Assembly: GCA_934448295.1 (NCBI GenBank)
Contig: CAKSEY010000001.1
Location: forward strand, 331,865-395,864
Reading direction: 5' to 3'
Length of the DNA: 64,000 bases
Source: an uncultured Oscillospiraceae bacterium
GTDB taxonomy: Bacteria; Bacillota; Clostridia; Oscillospirales; Ruminococcaceae
The notes under the pieces were generated by a model, which was not told the origin of the DNA, searched no databases, and saw only the letters and a program-made list of their open reading frames with translations. Of the stretch, positions 56,077-64,000 are shown in pieces (the stretch's first letter is position 1; every line of letters begins with the position of its first letter). Made by a program: the position numbers and the translations under genes.

Positions 56077-58326
56077 TCACCTTCCTATTTCGACCACAAT
56101 TATAGTAATATCGTCCTCTCTTCCGTTTTCAGCGCTCCTTGCGGCGCGGGCTATGCGCTCGGCAAGCTCGCCGGGGGAACCCCTGTCCTCCCTTGAAAGC
56201 TCCCGGGAGAGCCACATATCGTCCAGCACTGCGCCGTCGGTGGTCATGACTATCATATCCCCGGCGGAAACGTGGAATTTCTGCGCCGGCACCGTCACTC
56301 TCCCCCCGGAGCCCACCGGCGGCGACGACAGGGAAGCCCGCAGCAGTTTGTCAGAGCACTTTATGTAGCTCAGCGCGGCTCCCGCCTTGTATATTACGCA
56401 CTCCCCGGAATTCAGGTCTATGCGGCAGATGTCCAGGGTGGCGAAGCTCTCGTCCGAGGACTTCACCATCAGCGCCGTGTTCACCGTTTCCAGCGCCGCG
56501 CTGAGGGATATCCCGCTCTTTATCAGCCGCGCCGCCATGCTGCACGCCAGGGTGGAGTCTATCCGCGCCCGGCTGCCGCTGCCCATTCCGTCCGAGAGGA
56601 TAACGTACAGCGCCCCCGACGGGTCGGTGAAGCTCTCGAAGCAGTCGCCGCAGACCCGGTTTTTGCCCCGGTTTAGCTGGAAAGCCCCGGTCTGCGCGGA
56701 CATCAGCGCCCGCTCCGAGGCGGTCACGCGTATGCGCCCGCTGCCGCTTATCTCCGGGAGGTCAAGCTCCCTGCCGAGGGCGCGTATCAGCAGCTCCCCG
56801 AGGTAGTCCCGGTCAACGAGGAGCTCCCCGGTGCCGTATGCCTCCAGCCGCAGCCTGCCGCCCCGGGTGAAGCTGACGAAAGCCGCCGGCTTTTTCAGCC
56901 CGCATTCCGCGAGGACCTTTTCGGCGCGGCGCTCTGCGGTGCGGCTCCCGGGACGTAGCTTCCCGGCGGCGCCGCCCATGTCGGAGAGTATCTCGGACAC
57001 CGTTGACAGCTGTGAAGCGTAGATACGGCGCAGCTCCCGGATATGCTGCTGACCGCCCGAAGCGGAAAGATACTGCTCGTAGGCGCGGCGCACCCCGGAG
57101 ACCACGGCGGGGCGGTTTATACACTCAGCGGCGGCGGGCGGGGACATGGACTGCTCCGAAAGCTCCCCGCCGCAGCGGAGCTGCTTCACCAGCCGGTTGA
57201 ATTCCGCATGGAACAGTTCGTAGTTCTGACCCCAGCAGACCATATTATTCGGGCAGTTCCGGCAGGACTTGTCGGCGGCCTTGTCCGCGACATCCGGCAG
57301 AGTTACGGAGTAGCGGCGCTCCAGCGTGTCTGCGGCGGCCTCCAGCCCGGAATTCACACCGGAAACGGCTCCCGCCGCGAAGCACAGGCGCTCCCGCAGT
57401 ATCTGCCCGGCGGAGCCCTCCTGCTGGTCGGTTTCCCGGGGGAAGAGCCGGTCGAGCGGAATGAGCGCGTAGGCGGCTCCGGCGGCGGCAAGCTCAGCGA
57501 AAATGCGCCAGGAGCCTTCGATTATCCCTCCCGCGAGGATAAGCGCGCACCCGAAGAACAGGAATCCCACCGCGCGGGTTATCTTCCCGAATCTTCCCAG
57601 GCAGACGCTCAGCAGCGCCGCAGCGCACACCGTCCCGGCTCCCGCCATGTCGGTGCCGCCGGAAACGCACAGCCCGAACACGGCGGGTATGCCGAGGACG
57701 GCTCCGCCCGCCGCGCCCATGCGGTCAGTGGCGGCGAGGATAAGATAACCTGCAAGTAATCTGCCGATATTGCAGGCGGGGTAATCCAGCCTGCCCAGGG
57801 TCATGAACGCCGCCGCAGCCACCGCCGCAGCCAGGGCGCAGTCGCCGCTGTCCGCCGGGTCGAAGCCCCGCACGGAGATCCTCTCGCAGAGTAGCAGCAC
57901 GCACACCGCGAAAACTCCGGCGGTCACCGCCGATATAAGCCCCATCAGCAGCTCCGAGGGCTGGCGGTACTCCGCGCAGGCGGGGAAGAACGCCGCTGCC
58001 GCCGCCAGTATCCCCTGGATAACGCACCGCGCCCACAGCCGCCGGACTTTCGGGATAAATCTCCCGGCGAGGACTATCGCCAGCCCTCCCACCCCGGTGA
58101 AGCACCCGGGTATCCCGTGCAGGAGCGCCCCGGCGATCCCTCCCGCATATATCCATATCCCGGCGCCTGCGGGCACTCCCGCCGCCAGCGCCGGGGAGCC
58201 GACCGCGCCCGTCCCGGCGCCGAGCTCCATCAGAAGCCCTCCGGCAGCCCACATCGCCCCGGCGGCAAACCCCGAGGTCTTTTCACTGGCCGCCCTCTGC
58301 CGCAGGGCGACCGTTTTTTCAGCCAT
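56077..58326 (-). CDS. spoIIE: Stage II sporulation protein E (membrane PP2C phosphatase)
   Basis: This 749-residue protein has the SpoIIE layout: about ten N-terminal membrane helices (~20-300), a central cytoplasmic region (~310-530) with the Cys motif CRNCPNNMVCWGQ, and a C-terminal PP2C-type Ser/Thr phosphatase (~540-749) with SDGMGSG and MTTDG metal-binding motifs and REDDITIIVVEI at the end. SpoIIE localises to the polar septum and dephosphorylates SpoIIAA, so activating sigma-F in the forespore. The start at 58326 has a GGGGAGG site; the frame is open upstream without one. It is divergent from the TPR gene. A MITE-like repeat lies just after its stop. Confidence 0.96.
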   Translation of the reverse strand: MAEKTVALRQRAASEKTSGFAAGAMWAAGGLLMELGAGTGAVGSPALAAGVPAGAGIWIYAGGIAGALLHGIPGCFTGVGGLAIVLAGRFIPKVRRLWARCVIQGILAAAAAFFPACAEYRQPSELLMGLISAVTAGVFAVCVLLLCERISVRGFDPADSGDCALAAAVAAAAFMTLGRLDYPACNIGRLLAGYLILAATDRMGAAGGAVLGIPAVFGLCVSGGTDMAGAGTVCAAALLSVCLGRFGKITRAVGFLFFGCALILAGGIIEGSWRIFAELAAAGAAYALIPLDRLFPRETDQQEGSAGQILRERLCFAAGAVSGVNSGLEAAADTLERRYSVTLPDVADKAADKSCRNCPNNMVCWGQNYELFHAEFNRLVKQLRCGGELSEQSMSPPAAAECINRPAVVSGVRRAYEQYLSASGGQQHIRELRRIYASQLSTVSEILSDMGGAAGKLRPGSRTAERRAEKVLAECGLKKPAAFVSFTRGGRLRLEAYGTGELLVDRDYLGELLIRALGRELDLPEISGSGRIRVTASERALMSAQTGAFQLNRGKNRVCGDCFESFTDPSGALYVILSDGMGSGSRARIDSTLACSMAARLIKSGISLSAALETVNTALMVKSSDESFATLDICRIDLNSGECVIYKAGAALSYIKCSDKLLRASLSSPPVGSGGRVTVPAQKFHVSAGDMIVMTTDGAVLDDMWLSRELSREDRGSPGELAERIARAARSAENGREDDITIIVVEIGR

Positions 58327-58545
58327 ATTTATACCTCCCCAGTTGTTGACAGTCCACAAGCTGCGGGCGGCGCCGTCCACTTTTCCATGAGCCCACGGAG
58401 GTAATGGGCGGTTCTGCCGCTTACAGCCTATACATATATTACCATATATTGGCTTGATTGCTTGTCATAAACTGCGGGCAGTTTATGGAATCTTATAAAA
58501 TTATCAGTATTTTGCGCTCATATAACGAAAAATAGAAAAAGGTTT

Positions 58546-58574
58546 TGACAAATCGGAAGATTTATGATACAATA
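58546..58574 (+). promoter_or_regulatory. Consensus promoter of the TPR-dCMP deaminase-rsmA operon
   Basis: TTGACA (58546-58551), 17 bp, TACAAT (58569-58574). Its reverse strand contains TTTGTCAAA, which fits the Spo0A-box consensus and faces the divergent spoIIE gene. Confidence 0.8.
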
Positions 58575-58621
58575 TAGTCAGCTATATGCAATATTCTTAC
58601 GCTATACGAAAGGGAAACACA

Positions 58622-59002
58622 ATGAACATGGATTTTGAAGCTGCCCTGAAATACATCGACCTCGGCAGCTACGACAAGGCTATCGAGAAGCTGAACTCCG
58701 CCATTGAGCAGGAGAGCGCGAACGAGGAGACAGCGATACAGTACCGCTGCGTTCTGGGCGAGCTCCAGGCGAACCTCGGGCACGTTCCTCAGGCGCGTGC
58801 GGAGTTTGAAAAGGTGATCGCCTACTGCCTGGAGCACCATACCCTCCAGAAGCAGGGCGCCATCGCCCAGGCATATATGGACGTGTTTGACGGGAAGGTA
58901 AAGCCCCAGACCGAGCAGAAGCGCCCGGGCTACGTTCCGCTGGTGCCGAAGCCCGTGCAGGACAAGGGCTTCATCAACAAGCAGATGAGAAAGCACAAGT
59001 AA
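58622..59002 (+). CDS. TPR-repeat protein
   Basis: This 126-residue soluble protein has two to three tetratricopeptide-like helix pairs (FEAALKYIDLGSYDKAIEKL, then QYRCVLGELQANLGHVPQAR). The last ~30 residues are basic and Pro-rich (QKRPGYVPLVPKPVQ ... NKQMRKHK). TPR proteins act as protein-binding scaffolds; the partner is unknown. The ATG at 58622 is preceded by AAAGGGAAA. A dCMP deaminase gene follows after 20 bases. Confidence 0.82.
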   Translation: MNMDFEAALKYIDLGSYDKAIEKLNSAIEQESANEETAIQYRCVLGELQANLGHVPQARAEFEKVIAYCLEHHTLQKQGAIAQAYMDVFDGKVKPQTEQKRPGYVPLVPKPVQDKGFINKQMRKHK

Positions 59003-59022
59003 GCTGCTGAAAGGCGGTAAAC

Positions 59023-59511
59023 ATGGAAAGACGCGACAAAACCAACTACTACCTCGATATCTCCCAGACGGTCGCCGAGCGCGGCACCTGCCTGCGGCGG
59101 AATTTCGGCGCGATAATCGTGAAGAACGACGAGATAATCGCGACCGGATACAACGGCGCTCCGCGCGGGCGGAAGAACTGCTCCGATATCGGGGAGTGTA
59201 TGCGCGAGAAGCTCAACGTCCCCAAGGGTCAGCGGTATGAGCTGTGCCGCTCCGTGCACGCGGAGGCTAACTGCATAATCAGCGCCTCCCGGCACGATAT
59301 GATAGGCTCGGCGCTGTACCTCGCCTGCCTGGACGCAAAGACAGGTCAGCTCTACGGCGACGTGGAGCCGTGCTCCATGTGCAAGCGGCAGATAATCAAC
59401 GCGGGGATAGAGACCGTGTATATCCGCGTCACCTCGTCTGAATACCGCGTGATGAAGGTCAGCGACTGGGTGGACAACGACGAGAGCCTGACCGGCAGCG
59501 AGGGCTATTGA
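59023..59511 (+). CDS. dCMP deaminase family protein
   Basis: This 162-residue protein has the zinc-binding motifs of the deoxycytidylate deaminase/ComEB family: HAEAN (catalytic Glu and zinc His) and EPCSMCKR (zinc cysteines). An extra N-terminal zinc region is visible in GRKNCSDIGECM. It converts dCMP to dUMP for thymidylate synthesis. In Bacillus comEB lies in a competence locus, but no comE genes are here. It overlaps the start of rsmA by one base (TGATG). Confidence 0.94.
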   Translation: MERRDKTNYYLDISQTVAERGTCLRRNFGAIIVKNDEIIATGYNGAPRGRKNCSDIGECMREKLNVPKGQRYELCRSVHAEANCIISASRHDMIGSALYLACLDAKTGQLYGDVEPCSMCKRQIINAGIETVYIRVTSSEYRVMKVSDWVDNDESLTGSEGY

Positions 59512-60371
59512 TGGAGCTTACGAATATCGGAGTTATCCGCAGCCTGTTTGAGCGGCACGGGTTCTCCTTCACAAAGTCCCTGGGGCAGAACTTTCTGGTG
59601 AACCCGGCGGTGTGCCCGAAGATAGCCGAGATGGGCGGCGCTAAGCCCGGGGTATGCGCCCTGGAGATAGGCACCGGAGTCGGCGTCCTCACAAAGGAGC
59701 TCGCGGAGCGCTGCGACAAGGTGATAGCGGTGGAGATAGACACCTCCCTGAAGCCGATCCTGGAGGAGACCCTCGCGGATTACGACAACGTTGAGATAGT
59801 TTTCGCGGACGTTATGGAGACCGACCTTGCTGCTCTGCTGGCGGAGAAAGCGGCGGGCATGGAGGTCGTGGTCTGCGCCAATCTGCCGTACTACATCACC
59901 TCGCCGGTGATAATGCGCGTGCTGGAGAGCAGGCTTCCGGTCTCCGCAATGACCGTGATGGTGCAGAAGGAGGCTGCGGACCGTATCTGCGCAAAGCCCG
60001 GCACCCGGGACTGCGGCGCGATATCCTGCGCGGTTTCCTATTACAGCGAGCCTAAGCTGCTGTTCAAGGTGGGGCGGGGTAGCTTCATGCCCTCGCCGAA
60101 TGTGGACAGCGCGGTTATCCGGCTGGACGTGAAGCCACACAGCGGCAAGTCCCCCGAGGAGGAGAAGCTGCTGTTCCGGATAATACGCGCGGCGTTCTCG
60201 CAGCGCAGAAAGCAGATAGCGAATCCGCTTTCCGCAGAGCTGGGGATTTCCAAATCCGACCTCGCGGAGCTTATGCAGTCCTGCGGGATAAAGCCCACGG
60301 CGCGCGCCGAGGAGCTCACGCTGGAGGATTTTGAGAGGCTTGCGGCTGTTTACGAAAAAAATGGCGTCTGA
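59511..60371 (+). CDS. rsmA: 16S rRNA (adenine-1518/1519-N6) dimethyltransferase
   Basis: This 286-residue SAM-dependent methyltransferase has KSLGQNFLVNP, the SAM-binding LEIGTGVGVLTKEL and the catalytic NLPYYI. It dimethylates two adenines near the 3' end of 16S rRNA, a late 30S assembly step; loss gives kasugamycin resistance. The ATG at 59511 overlaps the dCMP deaminase stop; the TTG just before it is not needed. A terminator follows at 60384. Confidence 0.97.
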   Translation: MELTNIGVIRSLFERHGFSFTKSLGQNFLVNPAVCPKIAEMGGAKPGVCALEIGTGVGVLTKELAERCDKVIAVEIDTSLKPILEETLADYDNVEIVFADVMETDLAALLAEKAAGMEVVVCANLPYYITSPVIMRVLESRLPVSAMTVMVQKEAADRICAKPGTRDCGAISCAVSYYSEPKLLFKVGRGSFMPSPNVDSAVIRLDVKPHSGKSPEEEKLLFRIIRAAFSQRRKQIANPLSAELGISKSDLAELMQSCGIKPTARAEELTLEDFERLAAVYEKNGV

Positions 60372-60383
60372 GCTGACAGAAAT

Positions 60384-60410
60384 AGGGAGAGCTGAGCGTT
60401 CTCCCTTTTT
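60384..60410 (+). terminator. Terminator of the TPR-rsmA operon
   Basis: Stem AGGGAGA/TCTCCCT (60384-60390 with 60400-60406) followed by TTTT. The next gene on the same strand starts 23 bases later, so partial read-through may supply it. Confidence 0.75.
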
Positions 60411-60432
60411 ATCAATGAAAGGGAAGAACTCA

Positions 60433-62022
60433 ATGGACAATACAGTGACTGAAAAAAAGCGTCTGCGCCGCGCGGATGTCAGGTTCATAATTATCTGGGC
60501 TGTGGCTGCGCTTATCTGCGCGGTGCACCTTATTCCCCCGTTTGACGCGGATATAATCAATGCGGACAGCACATACCAGTATTTTCTGACGCAGAAGGAT
60601 TTTTCGGAGGTCCTGCGCCTGATACCGGAGGATTACAGCCCGCCGCTTTACGGCGTGCTGCTGAAGCTCTGGACAATGGCGATAGGGAATTCCTCGCTGA
60701 CGGCAATGCGCGCGTTTTCCATGTTCCCTATGGCGGGTATGCTGTTCCTGGCGGCGTTTCCCATCAGGAAAGCGTTCGGGGAAAAGGCTTCAATTATATG
60801 CACGGCATTTTTCACGTTCTCATCGCTGAATTTCATACTTGTGCCCGAAACCCGTCCGGTCGTTCTCTCTTATTTTTTAGTGACTGCCGCTGCGGTTTAC
60901 TGCTTCCTTGCCTTTTTTTATGAATACAGGTATGCGTATATCTGCTTCACGGTGTTTTCCGTGCTGGCGATGTATACGCACAACATCGCAATGCTGGGGA
61001 TACTCGCGTTTTACGTTGTAGCGGTGCTGATGTCCTTTTTCAGAAAGAAATACCGCCAGACCGTAAAATTCATCATAAGCGGTGCGGTCAGCGGAGCAGT
61101 CTATATACCGTGGCTGTTTGTGGTGCTCAGGCAGTTCGGCAATGTAAAGGAGCATTTCTGGTCAAGCTCCTCGATATCGCTCAGGAACATCTACGACTGG
61201 AGCATCGGCGAATCCTTCAACGATGGCGGTGCGATGGTGCTCAGCACTTGTATAATTCCGCTCGTGATCCTTATCACATTCGGCACGCTGCTGATACCCC
61301 GCCGTAACCGCGAAAGGGTAAAGGAGCTGCGCAGCTTCAGGCAGATAGACCGGCTGATAAGGGAGACCGGCAGCGATACATATATCAGGGCGCTTTTCCT
61401 GCTGCTTATCTATGTGACTCCCATATTATTCTATATCATATTCTGCACGATAGGGCACCCGGTGTACGTCCCAAGGTACTTCTATAATTTTGCCGGGGTC
61501 GCGCTTGTTATCATTGCAGCCTTTGTTTCGCGCTTCAGCGGAAAGGGAGCGGTGACGGCGCTGGTGGCTGTTTCAGCCATTAATTTCGGCGTCACGATAT
61601 CAAGCTGGTACAATAAGCTTGAAACCTCCGATTTCCTCAGCATGATAGAAATGATACGCGAAGACGAGCAGGAAAAGGGTACGCTTTCTTTCGTCCACGC
61701 GCATGAGTGGAGCATAGGTTTGATGATGTACTACTTCCCGGAGGCGAATCACTATACGGCTGATGAAACATGGTGCGTCCTTGTGGATTATTCGCTTTTA
61801 CCTGCGGACTGCATAAACATCGGCAGCTTCAGCAACATAGGGAATCATGAAAAGGAAGCGTATTTCTTTGACTGGGAGATCGAGGATTCCGACGGATTGC
61901 AGGGCATGGTGCTTAGCAACTATTTCACAGCCGACGAGTACACCATCGAGGATCTGGATTATTATTGTGAACCGTACACTTACAAGGGCTGCTGGCACCT
62001 GGAAAAGGTGATCAGGAACTGA
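60433..62022 (+). CDS. Polytopic membrane glycosyltransferase-like protein (GT39/ArnT-like)
   Basis: This 529-residue protein has a cytoplasmic Lys/Arg-rich start, about ten membrane helices and a C-terminal extracellular domain (~440-529). The first loop contains FDADIINADSTYQYF, with the acidic residues expected in GT39/GT83-type lipid-sugar transferases that move a sugar from a polyprenyl carrier outside the cell. I do not recognise a precise subfamily. The ATG at 60433 is selected because AAAGGGAAG lies in front; earlier in-frame ATGs fall in rsmA or the terminator. No separate promoter is visible. Confidence 0.78.
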   Translation: MDNTVTEKKRLRRADVRFIIIWAVAALICAVHLIPPFDADIINADSTYQYFLTQKDFSEVLRLIPEDYSPPLYGVLLKLWTMAIGNSSLTAMRAFSMFPMAGMLFLAAFPIRKAFGEKASIICTAFFTFSSLNFILVPETRPVVLSYFLVTAAAVYCFLAFFYEYRYAYICFTVFSVLAMYTHNIAMLGILAFYVVAVLMSFFRKKYRQTVKFIISGAVSGAVYIPWLFVVLRQFGNVKEHFWSSSSISLRNIYDWSIGESFNDGGAMVLSTCIIPLVILITFGTLLIPRRNRERVKELRSFRQIDRLIRETGSDTYIRALFLLLIYVTPILFYIIFCTIGHPVYVPRYFYNFAGVALVIIAAFVSRFSGKGAVTALVAVSAINFGVTISSWYNKLETSDFLSMIEMIREDEQEKGTLSFVHAHEWSIGLMMYYFPEANHYTADETWCVLVDYSLLPADCINIGSFSNIGNHEKEAYFFDWEIEDSDGLQGMVLSNYFTADEYTIEDLDYYCEPYTYKGCWHLEKVIRN

Positions 62023-62026
62023 ATAA

Positions 62027-62057
62027 AAAATCCCTCTCGCACCAGGAGAGGGATTTT
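62027..62057. terminator. Bidirectional terminator between two glycosyltransferase genes
   Basis: A perfect 12-bp stem AAAATCCCTCTC/GAGAGGGATTTT (62027-62038 with 62046-62057); the minus strand continues with T-runs, so it terminates both convergent genes. Confidence 0.88.
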
Positions 62058-62120
62058 AGCTTATAGGAAAAATGCCTTTGCCCGGGAAGCGGGTTTCGGG
62101 CTTCGCTGACTTCTGTTTGT

Positions 62121-63269
62121 TCATTGTGCATAAAACAGTTCAATCAGCTTATCGTGTAAAATAGCAGCGCTCTTTTTCCAGCTATATTTGTCCAGCAAAT
62201 CAGAGGGTGGAAGGCATGGCTGCGAAATAAGCTTGTCAATGTTGATGTTGGCATCATCAGGGGAGATATAATATGCATGATCGCCAAATATTTCACGCAT
62301 ACAGCTTCTGTCAGATACGACAACCTTTGCTCCCACACTAAGGGCTTCAAGAGGAGGTATACCAAATCCTTCGTAATAGGATGGAAACAGAAAAGCGCGG
62401 CAGTGCGCGATAAGCTCCTTGGCCTCTTCATCTCTGACATATCCCAGGAATCTAAGATTTTGAGGAATCTCGAAATCAAAAATGTCCCCAAAAACCTTCT
62501 TGTTGATAGCCCCGCTGATCACAAATAGAGTATCAGGATTATTTTTGGCTGCTTTTGCGATCCACATGAAATTTTTGTTGGGAGCCATACTGCTCATGGA
62601 AAAAAAGAATTTTCCGGAAACAAGACCGTATTTGGCAAGAGTATTCCCGGTCGGCTCGCATCTTTCAAAGTGCTGCCAACCGTTGTATGTGACAACAATT
62701 TTATCTTTAGAAATATTATAATATCGGCATATTTCGCTTTTACTGAATTCTGATACAGTGAATATCATTTTTATTTTCTTGATTATTGTGGAAAAAACGA
62801 AATTATACCACAACACAAAAGATTTTGAAAAAAAGCTCTTATTCACTCTGAAGCTGATGTCATGGATGACGACAGCATCGGGCTTAACAATCGGAGCCAT
62901 ATTACATAAGCTTACACAAAAAGCTCTGTTTTTTATGGCGTATATAGGCAGAGAGATTTGTTCCCACGGATTTCCTGTCAGTCTGCCATATGGCATTACT
63001 TTGATATTTTTTAGTTCAGGAATATCCTTCGCATTTTTATCCGTAAGGAGAACTATCTCAGGCAGATCTGCAGCTATTTTGTCCAATTCTAACATGATCT
63101 CTCTTGCATAACGCTGAACACCAGTTATATTCTGGGAGAGAAATTTACCGTTTACTACTATGATTTGCTTTTTTATTCTGCTCACCAACTTTGCAATTAG
63201 AAATCCCGCGCATTTTGGGTAATGTGTCTTGCTTGAATCCTGCACAATACGCTCACGCTCCTTGTGCAT
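62121..63269 (-). CDS. GT4-type glycosyltransferase
   Basis: This 382-residue protein is a GT-B glycosyltransferase. The N-terminal half contains NGKFLSQNITGVQRYAREI (acceptor side) and VIHDISFRVN. The C-terminal half has the family 1/4 donor signature FLFPSYYEGFGIPPLEAL with its EX7E acidic pair, and KVVVSDRSCMREIFGD. It likely adds a sugar to an exopolysaccharide or wall glycan. Its DNA is much AT-richer than neighbouring genes and uses A/T-ending codons, suggesting transfer. The ATG at 63269 has AAAGGA close upstream; a later start around residue 28 is possible. Only about 700 bases of window remain beyond its 5' end, so any operon partners there are unseen. Confidence 0.88.
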   Translation of the reverse strand: MHKERERIVQDSSKTHYPKCAGFLIAKLVSRIKKQIIVVNGKFLSQNITGVQRYAREIMLELDKIAADLPEIVLLTDKNAKDIPELKNIKVMPYGRLTGNPWEQISLPIYAIKNRAFCVSLCNMAPIVKPDAVVIHDISFRVNKSFFSKSFVLWYNFVFSTIIKKIKMIFTVSEFSKSEICRYYNISKDKIVVTYNGWQHFERCEPTGNTLAKYGLVSGKFFFSMSSMAPNKNFMWIAKAAKNNPDTLFVISGAINKKVFGDIFDFEIPQNLRFLGYVRDEEAKELIAHCRAFLFPSYYEGFGIPPLEALSVGAKVVVSDRSCMREIFGDHAYYISPDDANINIDKLISQPCLPPSDLLDKYSWKKSAAILHDKLIELFYAQ

Positions 63270-63285
63270 AATTCCTTTATTATAA

Positions 63286-63314
63286 ATTATATCATTATTA
63301 CATTCTTATGTCAA
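63286..63314 (-). promoter_or_regulatory. Perfect promoter of the GT4 gene
   Basis: Minus strand TTGACA (63309-63314), 17 bp, TATAAT (63286-63291). Confidence 0.88.
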
Positions 63315-64000
63315 GATTATTGCTTACGCCATGACTATTTGAAAACTATAAAATCAGCCGGTATTTGGGTGTTGTTTATGCCGACTCAAAGGACAAAATC
63401 ACCTGTAAAAATGAGCCGATTTCAATAGGCAGCGTCACATAAAGTCATTATTATGAACGTGCTTTGCTGGCAGTTTGTCCAATTTTCCCGCATTGGTTGT
63501 ATAAGCCGACAAAAGCTGGATAGATCGTCTGATCAACAGCATGCTATTGGCTGAGCTGAATAAGCAATAACAATGCAAGCTTGGCTTGGTATTGCTAGTA
63601 TATTAATTAGCTTGTCGATTAATTTTAAATTAAAGATCGGTCACTAATTATATTCATATATGACAGCTTGTCGAAAAGCTCCAACGGCAGTAAATTTTAG
63701 AGAAAATGTATGGGGAAAACTCTTGTTTTTCCACACACGCTACCTTTGGCATGGCAAAAGGTAGCGAAAAGCGATAGCTCTTTGCGCAAAATTTATTTTT
63801 CCACAGTCTGAGATCCCCCTTCATTTATCATCGAAAGATGGTTTTTTCAACTGCCTGTATATATATATGGCAACCTCTAAAAACCCACAAAATTTCAGAC
63901 AAATAGAGGCATTTAGCATAATTGGTCAAATATTGACCAGCAAATAATGTTTCGGAACAGGAACTTTACCTTGATCGTTACCTTTTAGTTGAAAAAGGGC
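63315..64000. other. AT-rich region without recognisable genes
   Basis: No frame here looks protein-coding. It contains a 10-bp-stem hairpin CGCTACCTTT/AAAGGTAGCG (63738-63747 with 63757-63766) and a perfect 7-3-7 inverted repeat TGGTCAA/TTGACCA (63923-63939). The composition and lack of coding signal fit a decayed region or a long intergenic spacer next to a glycan locus. Confidence 0.6.

Noticed and set aside
63315..64000. Transposase remnant
   Set aside because: No recognisable transposase motif or terminal repeats could be read; composition alone is not enough.

Overview
The window is a 64 kb chromosomal segment from a spore-forming, anaerobic, fibre/sugar-using member of the Clostridia, most like Ruminococcus and related Oscillospiraceae. 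The evidence is: dipicolinate synthase genes (dpaA, dpaB), spoIIE and whiA; a HrcA/CIRCE-controlled groESL operon; paired glgC/glgD; a GH94 (cellobiose-type) phosphorylase; secreted proteins with fibronectin-III and Ig-like domains; strong AGGAGG ribosome binding sites; and repeated TTGACA-17-TATAAT promoters. Coding DNA is GC-rich, while 5.1-5.9 kb, 24.1-25.1 kb and 62.1-64.0 kb are clearly AT-richer. No tRNA, rRNA, complete IS element or CRISPR array was seen.

Layout. 1-3.6 kb: end of an acyl-CoA synthetase gene, ppa-maf (minus), and dpaAB (plus) behind a sigma-K-like promoter. 3.65-7.4 kb: a lipoprotein and two tandem secreted paralogues. 7.5-12.2 kb: GH94 phosphorylase, ribosome hibernation factor, HD-GYP protein and a HAD hydrolase, the last two diverging from one palindromic promoter. 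12.3-15.1 kb: an unknown protein, a SpoIIM-like membrane protein, and a secreted transglutaminase-like protein. 15.2-20.2 kb: a tight minus-strand operon brxD-like ATPase -> Lhr-type helicase -> yfcE phosphodiesterase -> whiA. 20.4-24 kb: groES-groEL and an SGNH-hydrolase lipoprotein. 24-25.2 kb: AT-rich patch with a 16-bp tandem repeat and a small orphan gene. 25.2-30.8 kb: amino-acid:cation symporter and a 1,236-residue LacI-sensor/GGDEF/EAL/beta-solenoid protein. 31-36.6 kb: fruR-fruK-fruA-ptsH-ptsI, a self-contained fructose PTS operon. 37-38.2 kb: an orphan phage-type lysis cassette. 38.2-41.5 kb: kptA, an HdeD-like protein, and a MATE transporter fused to a cytidylate-kinase-like domain. 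41.5-44.8 kb: a three-gene envelope/glycan operon with ATGA overlaps. 45-51 kb: an unknown Cys-rich protein, a CBS protein, a DIP1984 protein, a second MATE transporter and mutS2. 51-55.7 kb: glgB-glgC-glgD. 56-60.4 kb: spoIIE, then a TPR protein, dCMP deaminase and rsmA. 60.4-63.3 kb: two glycosyltransferases of different type. The last 0.7 kb has no recognisable gene.

How it fits together. GH94 phosphorylase, the fructose operon and the glycogen operon form a carbohydrate uptake/storage theme. dpaAB, spoIIE, whiA and possibly the SpoIIM-like protein point to sporulation. The most unusual items are the diguanylate-cyclase/phosphodiesterase with a C-terminal beta-solenoid, the stripped-down BrxD/Lhr-helicase pair co-transcribed with whiA, the MATE-kinase fusion, the solitary holin/endolysin cassette, and a family of dispersed hairpin repeats, one copy of which (55937-56071) has long terminal inverted repeats.
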